Source of the DNA: Geothrix limicola
GTDB taxonomy: Bacteria; Acidobacteriota; Holophagae; Holophagales; Holophagaceae
Reading direction: 5' to 3'
Assembly (NCBI RefSeq): GCF_030268085.1
Contig: NZ_BSDE01000010.1
Location: forward strand, 1-64,000
DNA: 64,000 bases
This document shows positions 41,674 through 52,175 of the stretch, piece after piece. The position numbers were made by a program, and so were the translations under genes. The notes below the pieces were generated by a model, which saw nothing but the letters and a program-made list of their open reading frames with translations, searched no databases and was not told the origin of the DNA. Each line of letters starts with the position of its first letter. Positions within the stretch are counted from its first letter, which is position 1.

Positions 41674-42645
41674 CTAGCGGGCGAGCACCGCCACCAGGCG
41701 GCCCAGGTCCCCCGGGGGCACGGGCTGGGGTTCGAGGATCCGCGAGAGGGGCTGGGCCACGAGCGCACCCGCGACTTCGCCGAGGTAGAAGCCCCGTTCG
41801 CCGCGATCCAGACGGCGCACGGCTTCGCTGCCCCAGCGGCTGCCCCAGATGCGGTCCAGGGCCGACGGGCTGCCGCCGCGCTGGACGTGGCCGAGCACGA
41901 CCACACGCAGATCCAGCTCATGGTCCCGCTTCAGGCGCTCACCCACGGCCATGGCCCGGCCGCCCACGGCGTCCCCCTCGGCCACGACGACGATGGAACT
42001 GCGCTTGCCGCGCTTCCAGTTCTCCTCCAACTGGGTCACCAGGGCCTCGTAGCTGTCGTCCGGGGATTCCGGATAGAGCACCGCCTCGGCGCCGCAGGCG
42101 ATGGCCGTGTGGACGGCCAGCATGCCCGAGGCCCGGCCCATGACTTCCACGAGGAAGAGTCGGCCGTGGCTGGAGGCCGTGTCGCGGATGCGGTCGATGG
42201 CCTCCACCGCCGTGTTGAGGGCCGTGTCGAACCCGAGAGTCCGATCCGTGCCCGGCAGATCGTTGTCGATGGTGCCCGGGATGCCCGCGCAAGCCACGCC
42301 ATGCTCACGCAGCAGCGTCTCGGCGGCGCGGAAGCTGCCATCCCCTCCGATGACGACCAGGGCCTCGATGCCCGCGGCCTTGAGCTTTTCGGCGGCCTTG
42401 GCCCGGACGTCCGGATCATGGAAGGCCTTGCAGCGGGCGGTCCGAAGCATGGTGCCGCCCCGCTGGAGAATGTTGGCACAGGCACGGCTGGGAAGCGGCT
42501 CCATGTCCCCGTCCAGCAGCCCCTGGTAGCCCCGGTAGATGCCCCAGGCCTCATGCCCGAGCGAATCCGCCTGCCGTACCGCCGCGCGGATGGCCGCATT
42601 CATGCCCGGGGCGTCGCCCCCGGAAGTCAGGACTCCGATTTTCAT
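41674..42645 (-). CDS. pfkA: ATP-dependent 6-phosphofructokinase
   Basis: The 323-residue glycolytic enzyme phosphorylates fructose-6-phosphate. It shows LTSGGDAPGMNAAIRAAV, the ATP-type IGGDGSFRAAETL (glycine where PPi enzymes carry aspartate), the catalytic PGTIDNDLPGTD and VEVMGRASGMLA. Its ATG overlaps the stop of a small upstream gene, so the two are coupled. Confidence 0.95.
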   Translation of the reverse strand: MKIGVLTSGGDAPGMNAAIRAAVRQADSLGHEAWGIYRGYQGLLDGDMEPLPSRACANILQRGGTMLRTARCKAFHDPDVRAKAAEKLKAAGIEALVVIGGDGSFRAAETLLREHGVACAGIPGTIDNDLPGTDRTLGFDTALNTAVEAIDRIRDTASSHGRLFLVEVMGRASGMLAVHTAIACGAEAVLYPESPDDSYEALVTQLEENWKRGKRSSIVVVAEGDAVGGRAMAVGERLKRDHELDLRVVVLGHVQRGGSPSALDRIWGSRWGSEAVRRLDRGERGFYLGEVAGALVAQPLSRILEPQPVPPGDLGRLVAVLAR

Positions 42646-42950
42646 TTTCCCTTCCCTTTCGCCGGTTTCTTGGAACGGGCCGCCGTTCCCTTCTTCTTCG
42701 CGCCAGCCTTGCCTTTTTTCGCCCTGCCCTTGGCCTTCTTCCCCCGGGGCGTGTCCTTCACGTGGGCTTCGGGCGGGGGCAGGGGCGGAGGTTCCACGAT
42801 GCCCCGGGGCACCGGGGGCAGGTCCCCTTCGGAAATGCCCTGGGACGAGGCCCGCTGGGCGCGGGCGCGCAGGACGGGATCCTCCTGGGGATGGGTCGAT
42901 GCCACGAGGCCCAAGGCCAGGCTGCTGATGAAAAGGGCGCGACGGGGCAT
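42642..42950 (-). CDS. Small exported Lys-rich protein, function unknown
   Basis: The 102-residue product starts with a signal-like stretch (RRALFISSLALGLVAST), continues with a Pro-rich segment (VPRGIVEPPPLPPPEA), and ends in a Lys/Gly/Ala-rich tail (GKKAKGRAKKGKAGAKKKG). No named family was recognised. GGGAGGG precedes the ATG at 42950. The stop overlaps pfkA, which suggests co-translation and not a shared function. The basic tail could bind nucleic acid or anionic envelope polymers. Confidence 0.65.
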   Translation of the reverse strand: MPRRALFISSLALGLVASTHPQEDPVLRARAQRASSQGISEGDLPPVPRGIVEPPPLPPPEAHVKDTPRGKKAKGRAKKGKAGAKKKGTAARSKKPAKGKGK

Positions 42951-42961
42951 GATCCCTCCCA

Positions 42962-43017
42962 GTGGATGATTATCCACCAGTTGGGTACCTAAATTCAGGC
43001 AGATGGATACCTAAATT
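42962..43017 (-). promoter_or_regulatory. Direct and inverted repeats upstream of the pfkA unit
   Basis: TACCTAAATT occurs at 42986-42995 and again at 43008-43017, 22 bases or two helical turns apart. Next to it, GTGGAT (42962-42967) and ATCCAC (42972-42977) form an inverted repeat. The set lies 12-67 bases before the small-gene start and has the form of a regulator site. Confidence 0.45.
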
Positions 43018-43541
43018 GAACCCTCGGCCTTCTTGGCCGCTTTTTCCTTCAGGGCCTTGGCGAAGAATTCCGCCACCACGGAATCCGCGTCGGCCTTGGT
43101 GACGTCGGCCATCTGGGGCTCGCGGTGGAGGATGTCCCGGCCCGAGGGCGCCATCTTCGGCAGGTGGTCCTCGGTGGGCTGCAGGCGCGTCAGGACATAC
43201 TGGGACACCTCGATGAGGCTGCGGCCCACCCGCTCGAGCTTCTGCCGCACCACATCCTGGTACTGGTAGAGGTCGAAGGCACCCTGGATGTTGTAGGCCC
43301 CGTTGTCCGCGTGGAAACCGATCTCCTCCAGCTTGGCGATGAGGACTTCCAGTTCTTCCGAAGGGGCCACCAGGTTGCTGAGGATCTCCTGGCACTCCTT
43401 GGAGAGGGACTGGATCTCCTCGAAGCTGTGCTGAACCACCTCGATCTGGCCGAGCACCCGCTCGGCTCCGCCTTCCTGCTCCTGGGCAATCTGCATGAGC
43501 TGATCAGGAATGGCCTGGTTGTCTGGGGGCTTTTCCGGCAT
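43011..43541 (-). CDS. CheZ-like chemotaxis phosphatase candidate
   Basis: The 176-residue acidic helical protein contains DLYQYQDVVRQKLERVGRSL, where the D-x3-Q pattern matches the catalytic Asp/Gln pair of CheZ, which dephosphorylates CheY-P. The N-terminal half is coiled-coil like (residues about 20-75). The overall match to enterobacterial CheZ is remote. Its neighbours are pfkA and thiC, so there is no chemotaxis context other than motAB 6 kb away. Confidence 0.6.
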   Translation of the reverse strand: MPEKPPDNQAIPDQLMQIAQEQEGGAERVLGQIEVVQHSFEEIQSLSKECQEILSNLVAPSEELEVLIAKLEEIGFHADNGAYNIQGAFDLYQYQDVVRQKLERVGRSLIEVSQYVLTRLQPTEDHLPKMAPSGRDILHREPQMADVTKADADSVVAEFFAKALKEKAAKKAEGSI

Positions 43542-43627
43542 GGGAGGGCTCCGTGAGGCCTATATCGGCTGGGGGCCGATAATCTTTGAATTCGTCTCAA
43601 TTGCCCCCCTCGCGATAAACTTTGTAA

Positions 43628-45520
<1,893 letters not shown>

Positions 45521-45574
45521 AAACGGCCGCTTCGGGCCTTGCCCGCCTGGACAGCCGCGCCATCTTGATGGTCG

Positions 45575-46021
45575 ATGCGCGTCTCACCCCTCGTGGGGGG
45601 GAATCGCCCGGCGGCCTTCCCAACCCCCTTCAGCCCCACCGACCTGGCCAAGTCCCGGGCCATCGAGGCCCTCAAGGCCCGGGACCGGCAGGTGCGCGCC
45701 CACGAGGCCGCCCACCTGGCGGCGGCCGGGGGCCTGGCCCTGGGCGGGGCCTCCTTCACCTACCAGCAAGGCCCCGATGGGAAGAGCTACGCCATCGGCG
45801 GCGAGGTCACCCTCGACACCAGCCCCGTGCCCGGCGATCCCCGGGCCACCCTGGCCAAGGCCCAGCAGATCCAGGCCGCGGCCCTGGCGCCCGCGGATCC
45901 CTCGCCGCAGGACCGGAGCGTCGCCGCGGCGGCCGCCGCCATGGCCATCCAGGCCCAACAGGATCTCCAGAAGGCCAAGGCCGCCGAATCCCTGGGCCAG
46001 AACCTCGACGTGGTGGCCTGA
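45575..46021 (+). CDS. SprA-related putative metalloprotease-like protein
   Basis: The 148-residue protein contains RAHEAAHLAAAGGLALGGAS and YQQGPDGKSYAIGGEVTLD, the hallmark of the SprA-related family; HEAAH is an HExxH zinc-binding pattern. The C-terminal third is Ala-rich and helical. The role is unknown. It follows thiC by about 55 bases on the same strand, probably as a separate gene. Confidence 0.75.
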   Translation: MRVSPLVGGNRPAAFPTPFSPTDLAKSRAIEALKARDRQVRAHEAAHLAAAGGLALGGASFTYQQGPDGKSYAIGGEVTLDTSPVPGDPRATLAKAQQIQAAALAPADPSPQDRSVAAAAAAMAIQAQQDLQKAKAAESLGQNLDVVA

Positions 46022-46081
46022 GAATTCACGCCGAAGCTCCGGGAGAGGACTAGCATGGGGTCCGTTCCCAAGGAGACCGTC

Positions 46082-46663
46082 ATGGCCGCGAAACGCATCC
46101 TCATGCTCGTCGGTGACTTCGGAGAGGACTACGAAATCATGGTGCCCTTCCAGGCCCTGCTGGCCGTGGGCCACACGGTCCACGCCGCCTGCCCGGACAA
46201 GAAGGCCGGCGAATCCGTGGCCACGGCCATCCATGATTTCGAAGGCCACCAGACCTATTCCGAAAAGCCGGGCCACCGCTTCACGCTCAACGCCACCTTC
46301 GCCGACCTCAAGGCCGAAGACTACGACGCGCTGCTGATCCCCGGCGGGCGCGCACCCGAGTACCTCCGCCTCAATCCCAAGGTGCTTGAGTTCGTCCGCC
46401 ACTTCTTCACCGCGAAGAAGCCCGTGGCCGCCATCTGCCACGGCGCCCAGCTGCTCGCCGCCGCGGGCGTGCTGGAGGGGCGCACCTGCTCGGCCTATCC
46501 GGCCTGCCGTGCCGAGGTGGAAGTGGCCCGCGGGAAATACGCCGAGATCGCCATCGACGGCGCGGTCACCGATGGCAACCTCGTCACCGCGCCCGCCTGG
46601 CCCGCCCACCCGGCCTGGATCGCGCAGTTCCTCCAGGTGCTGGGCACCCGCATCACCCTCTGA
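46082..46663 (+). CDS. DJ-1/PfpI-family protein
   Basis: The 193-residue protein has the class I glutamine-amidotransferase-like fold with the nucleophile-elbow cysteine in [17 protein letters not shown] and the acidic residue in [11 protein letters not shown]. Members act as glyoxalases, chaperones, deglycases or proteases, and the sequence does not decide among these. AAGGAG upstream selects this ATG over one nine codons earlier. Confidence 0.85.
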   Translation: MAAKRILMLVGDFGEDYEIMVPFQALLAVGHTVHAACPDKKAGESVATAIHDFEGHQTYSEKPGHRFTLNATFADLKAEDYDALLIPGGRAPEYLRLNPKVLEFVRHFFTAKKPVAAICHGAQLLAAAGVLEGRTCSAYPACRAEVEVARGKYAEIAIDGAVTDGNLVTAPAWPAHPAWIAQFLQVLGTRITL

Positions 46664-46823
46664 GGGAGGGCCGTCCGGCGCCGCGCGGTTGCTGCCCGCG
46701 CGCCCGGGTGCTAGCCTGCTTGGTCTTTGGAAGGAATCGCCTGGCCGGTCGGACGTGCTGCCCTGGATGCCTTCGGGAGACCGGGAGCCCACCGGATCCC
46801 AGCTTTGACACCCAGGACGGCCC

Positions 46824-47687
46824 ATGACGAACGTGTTCGCCTTCTCCAAATTCCAAACGCTCGGAAACGACTACATCGTGATCGATCCGTCGAAGACGGC
46901 CTTCGATCCGAACCCCAAGCTCGTCCAGGCCCTCTGCGACCGCCACCGCGGCATCGGCTCCGACGGCCTCATCCTGGGCCCCTTCCCCGTGCCCGGCGAT
47001 CCCGAGGCCTTCGGGCTGCGGGTCTTCAATCCCGATGGCAGCGAATCCAAGAAGAGCGGCAACGGGCTGCGCGTCTTCGCCCGCTACCTCCTGGAGGCGG
47101 GACACGTGAAGGGGTCGCGCTGCCGCATCCACGTCGCCGGAGGCTTCGCGGAGGTGAGCTACCTGACCGAAGACGGCAGCCGCATCCAGGTGGACATGGG
47201 CAGGCCGGATTTCCGGGCCGGCGAGATTCCCTACACGGGCATCCCCGCCCAGCAGGAGGTCCTGGAGGCCCTCCTCTTCTTTCCCACGGGGCCCATCACC
47301 ATCACGGCCCTCAGCATGGGCAACCCCCATTGCGTCATCTTCCCCGGCCAGGTCACGGCCGCAGAGGCCCAGCGGCTGGGCCCCCGTATCGAGCGCCACC
47401 CGGACTTCCCCAACCGCGTGAACGTCCAGCTGGTGGAAGTGGTCGACCGCAAGCGCATCCGCGTCGAGATCTGGGAGCTGGGGGCGGGCTACACCCTGGC
47501 TTCCGGCAGCAGCAGCTGCGCCGCGGCGGCGGCCTGCAAGCGCCTGGGCCTGGTGGAGGACCATCTGCAGGTGCTCATGCCCGGAGGCGCCATCGACATC
47601 GCCTTCACGAGCGAAGGCCGGATTCTCATGACCGGGCCCGTGCAGGCCGTCTACGAGGGCCGGCTGCGCACCGAGTGGATGCCCTGA
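46824..47687 (+). CDS. Diaminopimelate-epimerase-family protein with both catalytic Cys replaced by Ser
   Basis: The 287-residue protein aligns with DapF along its length: KFQTLGNDYIVID, DRHRGIGSDGLIL, FNPDGSESKKSGNGLRVFAR, SMGNPHCVIF and ELGAGYTLASGSSSCAAAAA. DapF uses two cysteines, in the motifs MCGNG and ACGTG, to move the alpha proton. Here these positions are Ser78 and Ser227. It might be a weak or altered epimerase, or a paralog for another substrate. No other lysine-pathway gene is adjacent. AGGA precedes the ATG. Confidence 0.85.
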   Translation: MTNVFAFSKFQTLGNDYIVIDPSKTAFDPNPKLVQALCDRHRGIGSDGLILGPFPVPGDPEAFGLRVFNPDGSESKKSGNGLRVFARYLLEAGHVKGSRCRIHVAGGFAEVSYLTEDGSRIQVDMGRPDFRAGEIPYTGIPAQQEVLEALLFFPTGPITITALSMGNPHCVIFPGQVTAAEAQRLGPRIERHPDFPNRVNVQLVEVVDRKRIRVEIWELGAGYTLASGSSSCAAAAACKRLGLVEDHLQVLMPGGAIDIAFTSEGRILMTGPVQAVYEGRLRTEWMP

Positions 47688-47701
47688 GAGATTGATTCTC
47701 C

Positions 47702-47730
47702 TTGGCAGTTCAATGGACTTGTCGGATACT
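47702..47730 (+). promoter_or_regulatory. Promoter of the SAM-riboswitch transcript
   Basis: TTGGCA and GATACT are 17 bases apart and lie just upstream of the riboswitch, fitting a sigma-70 promoter with transcription starting near 47737. Confidence 0.65.
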
Positions 47731-47762
47731 GATGCTTCAGTAGGATCTTTGTCAGTTTCATC

Positions 47763-47870
47763 ACGCGATATCCAGAAAGGTGGAGGGACGGGCCCTGTGA
47801 AACCTTGGCAACCTGCGAAAGCAAGGTGCCAATTCCTGCCGCAAGCGATTGCGGAGAGATGCTGACGTGT
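47763..47870 (+). ncRNA. SAM-I (S-box) riboswitch
   Basis: The conserved S-box core is present: ATCCAGAAAGGTGGAGGGAC, then GGCCCTGTGAAACC, GGCAACC, AAGGTGCCAATTCCTGC and a closing GGAGAGAT that pairs with ATC at 47770. P1 is somewhat irregular. It binds S-adenosylmethionine and, when bound, favours the terminator just downstream, switching off the methionine-synthesis gene at 47966. Confidence 0.95.
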
Positions 47871-47883
47871 CAGAAGCTGACAT

Positions 47884-47920
47884 GCGAAGGGGCCCGAGCA
47901 ATCGGGCCCCTTCGCTTTTT
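47884..47920 (+). terminator. Riboswitch-controlled terminator
   Basis: A perfect 14-bp stem (47884-47897 with 47902-47915) has a GCAA loop and is followed by five T residues. It is the expression platform of the SAM-I riboswitch. Confidence 0.93.
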
Positions 47921-47965
47921 GGATCGCGCTGAAACGACGAGGGTCCTCCCCACCAGGAGGCTCTT

Positions 47966-49240
47966 GTGAGCGAGCAGTTTCTAGACACCAACGTGCCGGG
48001 CAATCCCGCCTACCACTTCACCATCCAGCCTCCCGTCCGGGAGGGCAAGGCGGGCTGGATCGACCGCCCGGAGCTGGTGCCCCACGCGGGCCGCGCCACC
48101 CAGTGCGTGCACGCGGGCGTCCAGCCCGATCCCGCCTACGGCGCCGTGATGCCGCCGCTCTACCTCTCCTCCACCTTCGCGTTCAAGGACATCTGCACCA
48201 ACGCGGGCTACGACTACACCCGCAGCGGCAATCCCACCCGCGCGGCGCTGGAGGAGGCCATCGCGCTGCTGGAAGGCGGCCAGGGCGCCACCTGCACCTC
48301 GACGGGCATGAGCGCCATCCTCGTGGCCCTCAACCTGCTGGAACACGGCAGCCACCTCATCTCCACGGTGGATTGCTACGGCGGCACCTTCCGCCTGCTG
48401 GAACACGCCAAGCGTTTCTACGGGCTGGAGGTCACCTATCTGGACCTCTCCGACCTGGAGGCCCTGAAGGCCGCCATCCGTCCCAACACGCGCATGATCT
48501 GGATCGAGACGCCCTCGAATCCGCTGCTGCGGCTGACCGATATCGCCGCCGTCGCCGAGATCGGCCACCGCCAGCCCGACTGCCTCGTGGCCGTCGACAA
48601 CACCTTCCTCTCGCCCTACCTCCAACGCCCCTTCGCCCTGGGCGCCGACCTCGTCATCCACTCCACGACGAAGTATCTCAACGGCCACAGCGACGTGGTG
48701 GGCGGGGCCGTCGTCGCGGGGCCGCACCGCCGGGCCCTCACCCAGCAGATCCAGAGCGTCAACAACCTGCTGGGCACGTCGCAGTCGCCCCACGACTGCT
48801 TCCTCGTCCTGCGCGGCTTGAAGACCCTGCCCCTCCGCATGCGCCAGCACGAGGCCAATGCCCAGGAGATCGCGGAGTTCCTGGCGGCCCATCCTGCCGT
48901 CGGCAAAGTGCACTTCCCGGGCCTGCCCGGCCATCCCCAGCACGAGCTTGCCAAGCGCCAGCAGGACGGCTTCGGCGCCATGCTCAGCTTCGAGCTGAAG
49001 GAAGGCGGCCAGGCGCGCGTGAACCACGTGCTCACGCGGCTGCGCTGGTTCACGCTGGCCGAAAGCTTGGGCGGCGTGGAATCCCTGGTGGCCCACCCGG
49101 CCTCCATGACCCACGCCTCCATGACGCCCGAAGCCCGCAAGAACGCGGGCATCAGCGACGACCTCATCCGCCTGTCCATCGGCCTGGAGGATGTGAAGGA
49201 CCTGCGCGCCGATCTGGCGCAGGCCCTGAGCTTCGCTTAG
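47966..49240 (+). CDS. metB: Cystathionine gamma-synthase-type Cys/Met metabolism PLP enzyme
   Basis: The 424-residue enzyme belongs to the trans-sulfuration PLP family, with YDYTRSGNPTRAALEEAIA, TVDCYGGTFRLLEH and the PLP lysine in IHSTTKYLNGHSDVVGG. It has about 45 extra N-terminal residues. It could use O-acetyl- or O-succinyl-homoserine with cysteine or sulfide, so the gene symbol is tentative. It starts at GTG with AGGAGG seven bases upstream and is controlled by the SAM-I riboswitch, which fixes its role in methionine supply. Confidence 0.9.
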   Translation: MSEQFLDTNVPGNPAYHFTIQPPVREGKAGWIDRPELVPHAGRATQCVHAGVQPDPAYGAVMPPLYLSSTFAFKDICTNAGYDYTRSGNPTRAALEEAIALLEGGQGATCTSTGMSAILVALNLLEHGSHLISTVDCYGGTFRLLEHAKRFYGLEVTYLDLSDLEALKAAIRPNTRMIWIETPSNPLLRLTDIAAVAEIGHRQPDCLVAVDNTFLSPYLQRPFALGADLVIHSTTKYLNGHSDVVGGAVVAGPHRRALTQQIQSVNNLLGTSQSPHDCFLVLRGLKTLPLRMRQHEANAQEIAEFLAAHPAVGKVHFPGLPGHPQHELAKRQQDGFGAMLSFELKEGGQARVNHVLTRLRWFTLAESLGGVESLVAHPASMTHASMTPEARKNAGISDDLIRLSIGLEDVKDLRADLAQALSFA

Positions 49241-49273
49241 GCCTGAGCGCCTCCTCGGGGCGTGCCCCGGCGG

Positions 49274-49741
49274 CTACTTCACCCAGATCAGTTCCACATC
49301 GAAGATCAGGTCGGCGTTGGGGGGGATCACACCATCCCCGGCGCCCCTGGGACCGTAGCCCAGGTACGAGGGCACGTAGAGGGTGCGCTTGCCGCCCACC
49401 TTCATGCCGAGGATGCCCTCGTCCCAGCCCTTGATGAGCTTCCCTTCGCCAACGGGGACCGCCAGGGGTTTGCCTTGATCCCGGGAGCTGTCGAACTTCT
49501 TGCCGCGCCCGCCCCGCCCGTCATCCAGCCAGCCCGTGTAGTGGACGGTGCACTTCTGCCCCCGCTGGGGCGTGGCGCCCGTGCCCACGACGACATCCAC
49601 ATACTTCAGTCCGCTGTCGGTCGTCACCACGGCGGGGACTTTCGGCCCGGGCTGTTTCGCCGCCGCAACCTTCGGCGCGTCGCCCGCCGCGAGGGGAAAG
49701 CTCAGCGCCAGAATCATCAAGCCCGCAGCAGATCGCAGCAT
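49274..49741 (-). CDS. Exported FKBP-type peptidyl-prolyl isomerase
   Basis: The 155-residue product has a signal peptide (LRSAAGLMILALSFPLAAGD) and one FKBP domain: VVVGTGATPQRGQKCTVHYT, KFDSSRDQGKPL, LIKGWDEGILGMKVGGKRTL and GVIPPNADLIFDVELIWVK. It catalyses proline isomerisation during folding in the envelope. The ATG at 49741 at the signal peptide is preferred over an in-frame start 67 codons earlier that would run through the terminator region. Confidence 0.93.
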   Translation of the reverse strand: MLRSAAGLMILALSFPLAAGDAPKVAAAKQPGPKVPAVVTTDSGLKYVDVVVGTGATPQRGQKCTVHYTGWLDDGRGGRGKKFDSSRDQGKPLAVPVGEGKLIKGWDEGILGMKVGGKRTLYVPSYLGYGPRGAGDGVIPPNADLIFDVELIWVK

Positions 49742-49811
49742 GTCCCACCTCGAAAAGGCATCGCCCTTCGAGCCTAACCCAGAACCGGCCCTGCCTTGTT
49801 TCCGGAACGCG

Positions 49812-49835
49812 TGAGGGGCCCATTGGGGCCCCTCA
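49812..49835. terminator. Hairpin upstream of the FKBP gene
   Basis: A ten-bp stem (49812-49821 with 49826-49835) around ATTG is followed on the plus strand by CATCTTGTCT. No plus-strand gene ends here, so it may be left over from a lost neighbour. Confidence 0.45.
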
Positions 49836-50146
49836 TCTTGTCTGGCTCGGCAGTGGATCCATCGGACCAACTCACAGGGTGAGAAGCTCTCGATTCCCTG
49901 GTAACAGGCAATAAACAGGGAATCGAGGTAATTTTTGACCATCCTGAAGAGACCCGCATGGACTCAAAAACCCGACCAGCCTTGGTTTGGGCCTTCCTTC
50001 CGGGCTGAACCTCGTTCGAGTGGATCAGGGAATTGTTTGAGGCGGAACAGGGAACAAGATGCTCGAAACCGGGAACAGATCAAACCGTGACAGCCAGCCG
50101 ATCCCGGAGGCGGGGCATCGCCGACTCGCCAGGTCATGCTGTTGAG
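49836..50146. other. Gene-free stretch before the transposase
   Basis: Apart from the upstream extension of the transposase frame, I see no gene here. It probably contains the left end of the insertion sequence, but I could not define terminal inverted repeats by eye. Confidence 0.5.
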
Positions 50147-51196
50147 ATGCGTTGGCTTGCTCGTCTGCTTTTCATCAAGATGTGGCCATCCCCTGATGGA
50201 TTGAAGGCCCGAATCCAGACGCTGGAGCTGGAGAACCTGACCCTCCGGCATCAACTGGCCGTGCTCCAACGAACCGCCAAACGATCCAAGACCACCCGTT
50301 GGGACCGGGCCTTCTGGATCGGCCTGAGCCGTGTTTGGTCGGGCTGGAGGGAAGCCTGTCTCCTGGTGAAACCAGCGACGGTGGTGGGATGGCACCGTTC
50401 CGGGTTCCGCTTGTTCTGGCGCATCAAGTCGCGTCGGCGGAGCGGACGGCCGCACCTTGAACCAACGCTGCGCCGCTTGGTCATTCAGATGGCCTGGGAG
50501 AATCCGCTTTGGGGTGCCCCCCGCATCCATGGCGAACTGCTGAAGCTCGGGCTCAAAATCTCAGAGCGCAGCGTGGCGCGCTGGATGCCTCAAAGGCAAC
50601 CCGATCCCCGACGCGCCCAGAACTGGAAAGCCTTTCTCGAGAACCACCGCGACCTGATTTCGGCCATGGACTTCCTCGTGGTGCCGACTTGGAACTTCAG
50701 GCTGCTCTACGTCCTGATGATCCTGGACCACGGGCGGAGGATGATCCGGCACGTGAGCGTCACGGCCCATCCCACGGCGGAGTGGGTGCGGCAGCAGCTT
50801 CGTGATGCCTTCCCCTTTGACGATCTCCCGACCTACCTTCTGTTCGACCGGGACGCCATCTTCGGGGCCGCGCGCGCTTTCGTGCAGGCCTTGGGCATCA
50901 CTCCGAAACAAATCGGATTCCAGTCACCCTGGCAGAACGGGCATTGCGAGCGCGCCATTGGGACCCTTCGGCGCGACCTTCTGGATCACGTCGTAGTCCG
51001 GGACGAAGCGCATCTGACCCGCCTGCTCAAGGAATACACGCGCTACTACCACGAGGATCGCACCCATCTCGGGCTCAACAAGGATTCCCCACTGAGGCGT
51101 CCAAGTGAGATGAAACCCAATGAATCAGCCGGAATAGTGACTCTTCTGCGTTGCGGAGGGCTTCACCATCGCTACCGCTGGACGGACGCGGCCTGA
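50147..51196 (+). mobile_element. Intact DDE integrase-core transposase (IS3/IS481-like)
   Basis: The 349-residue protein has an N-terminal leucine-rich helix (KARIQTLELENLTLRHQLAV), an HTH-like middle (WGAPRIHGELLKLGLKISER) and an rve-type core. The catalytic acids are in ISAMDFLVVPTW, LLFDRDAIFGAA and NGHCERAIGTLRRDLLDH. It is a single frame without the frameshift of typical IS3 elements. The frame is open upstream to 50033, but the ATG at 50147 fits the family better. It opens the accessory patch that runs to tRNA-Asn. Confidence 0.85.
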
Positions 51197-51456
51197 ACGA
51201 GTTGCCTGACATGAGTGACTCGTCACCAGACCCGGCCGAAGGCCTATATATTCGCAAGATTTGGATCGGGTGTAGTTCTCCAAAGGGCTTGAAAGTGGTT
51301 CTGCTGATGCAATTCAGGGGTGAATTCCGACTTCCCCGCGTGGATTGCACCATCGGATTCGCCTCTGTGATCGAGCCTCAATGGCCCGGATTAGGTTTTG
51401 GCAAGGCACAACCCGTTTCACCATTGGGTTTCGCCTTTGGAAAAGGTTGATGCGTT

Positions 51457-51936
51457 TCAGGAAGGCAGATGGTCCACACGTTTAAGGTTGCGCACATATC
51501 GCATGACCTGGTTGATCTGATCATGTGAAAGTGTTTTCCCCCATGGTGGCATCGTGGCTGAAAGCCCCACCTCTTTCCCGCCACGGAAGATGGTCCCGGT
51601 AAGGCGTTCATCGTTCATCGAATTTTGAAAAATCGGGTCCGACAGATCTCGGGGACGAGGGAGTATGTTGAATGCATTGAACCCATCCCCTGCACCGGTT
51701 TTGCCGTGGCAAATTTGGCAATAGTGAAGGAAAACATGCTTTCCAAGCCGAAGCTCATACGACACCGAAAGCTCCGAGTGGAGGAGCCACGTGGGATTTT
51801 CTATGCGCTGTACAGAGGATTGTTTTTTTTTAACAGCTGCTACGGCGGCACTCTTCTCCTGTTTTCTGTCACAGCTGTTAGTTGCAAACAGCACTATGAT
51901 CAAACTCCACATTGTGGATAAAAAATGTGGCCTCAA
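51457..51936 (-). CDS. Exported monoheme c-type cytochrome
   Basis: The 159-residue product has an N-terminal hydrophobic export signal (MWSLIIVLFATNSC, possibly a lipoprotein site), one heme motif CQICHGKTGAGDG and a likely axial methionine in SATMPPWGKTLSHDQINQVM. It carries electrons in the periplasm. A TTG start at 51936 overlaps the stop of the preceding cytochrome remnant as TTGA and has an AAGGGGG sequence upstream; an ATG at 51912 is the alternative. Its GC content is lower than that of neighbouring genes. Confidence 0.8.
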   Translation of the reverse strand: MRPHFLSTMWSLIIVLFATNSCDRKQEKSAAVAAVKKKQSSVQRIENPTWLLHSELSVSYELRLGKHVFLHYCQICHGKTGAGDGFNAFNILPRPRDLSDPIFQNSMNDERLTGTIFRGGKEVGLSATMPPWGKTLSHDQINQVMRYVRNLKRVDHLPS

Positions 51937-52175
51937 CGAACACCCCCTTCACCCCTGGGGATCTTCGGGTTCTGACGGAGCGCCTGGAGGTATGACGTGA
52001 GCTTCAGGGCATCTGAGTTCGCGAGTCCGTAATTTGGGCAACGGACGTCAGCTCTCTGCTCTTGTGGCCCCTTCATCCATGCATAGAGCCAGCCTGGTTT
52101 CAGACGACGTCTCGTGGCGTTCAGCGACGGGCCGAAGTAACCACCCCTGCCATCCAAAATGTGACACGCGCGGCA
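51933..52175 (-). pseudogene. 3' fragment of a second cytochrome c gene
   Basis: Read on the minus strand from 52175, the frame begins with a heme motif CRACHILDGRGGYFGP. It continues into WLYAWMKGPQEQRADVRCPN and NSDALKLTSYLQALRQ, the usual tail of a c-type cytochrome. Upstream of the heme motif the sequence becomes IS5-type transposase on the other strand, so the 5' part and start have been lost. It was the first gene of a two-cytochrome unit. Confidence 0.8.

Noticed and set aside
51151-51450. 99-codon frame after the transposase
   Set aside because: It overlaps the transposase end, has no start signal and no recognisable content.
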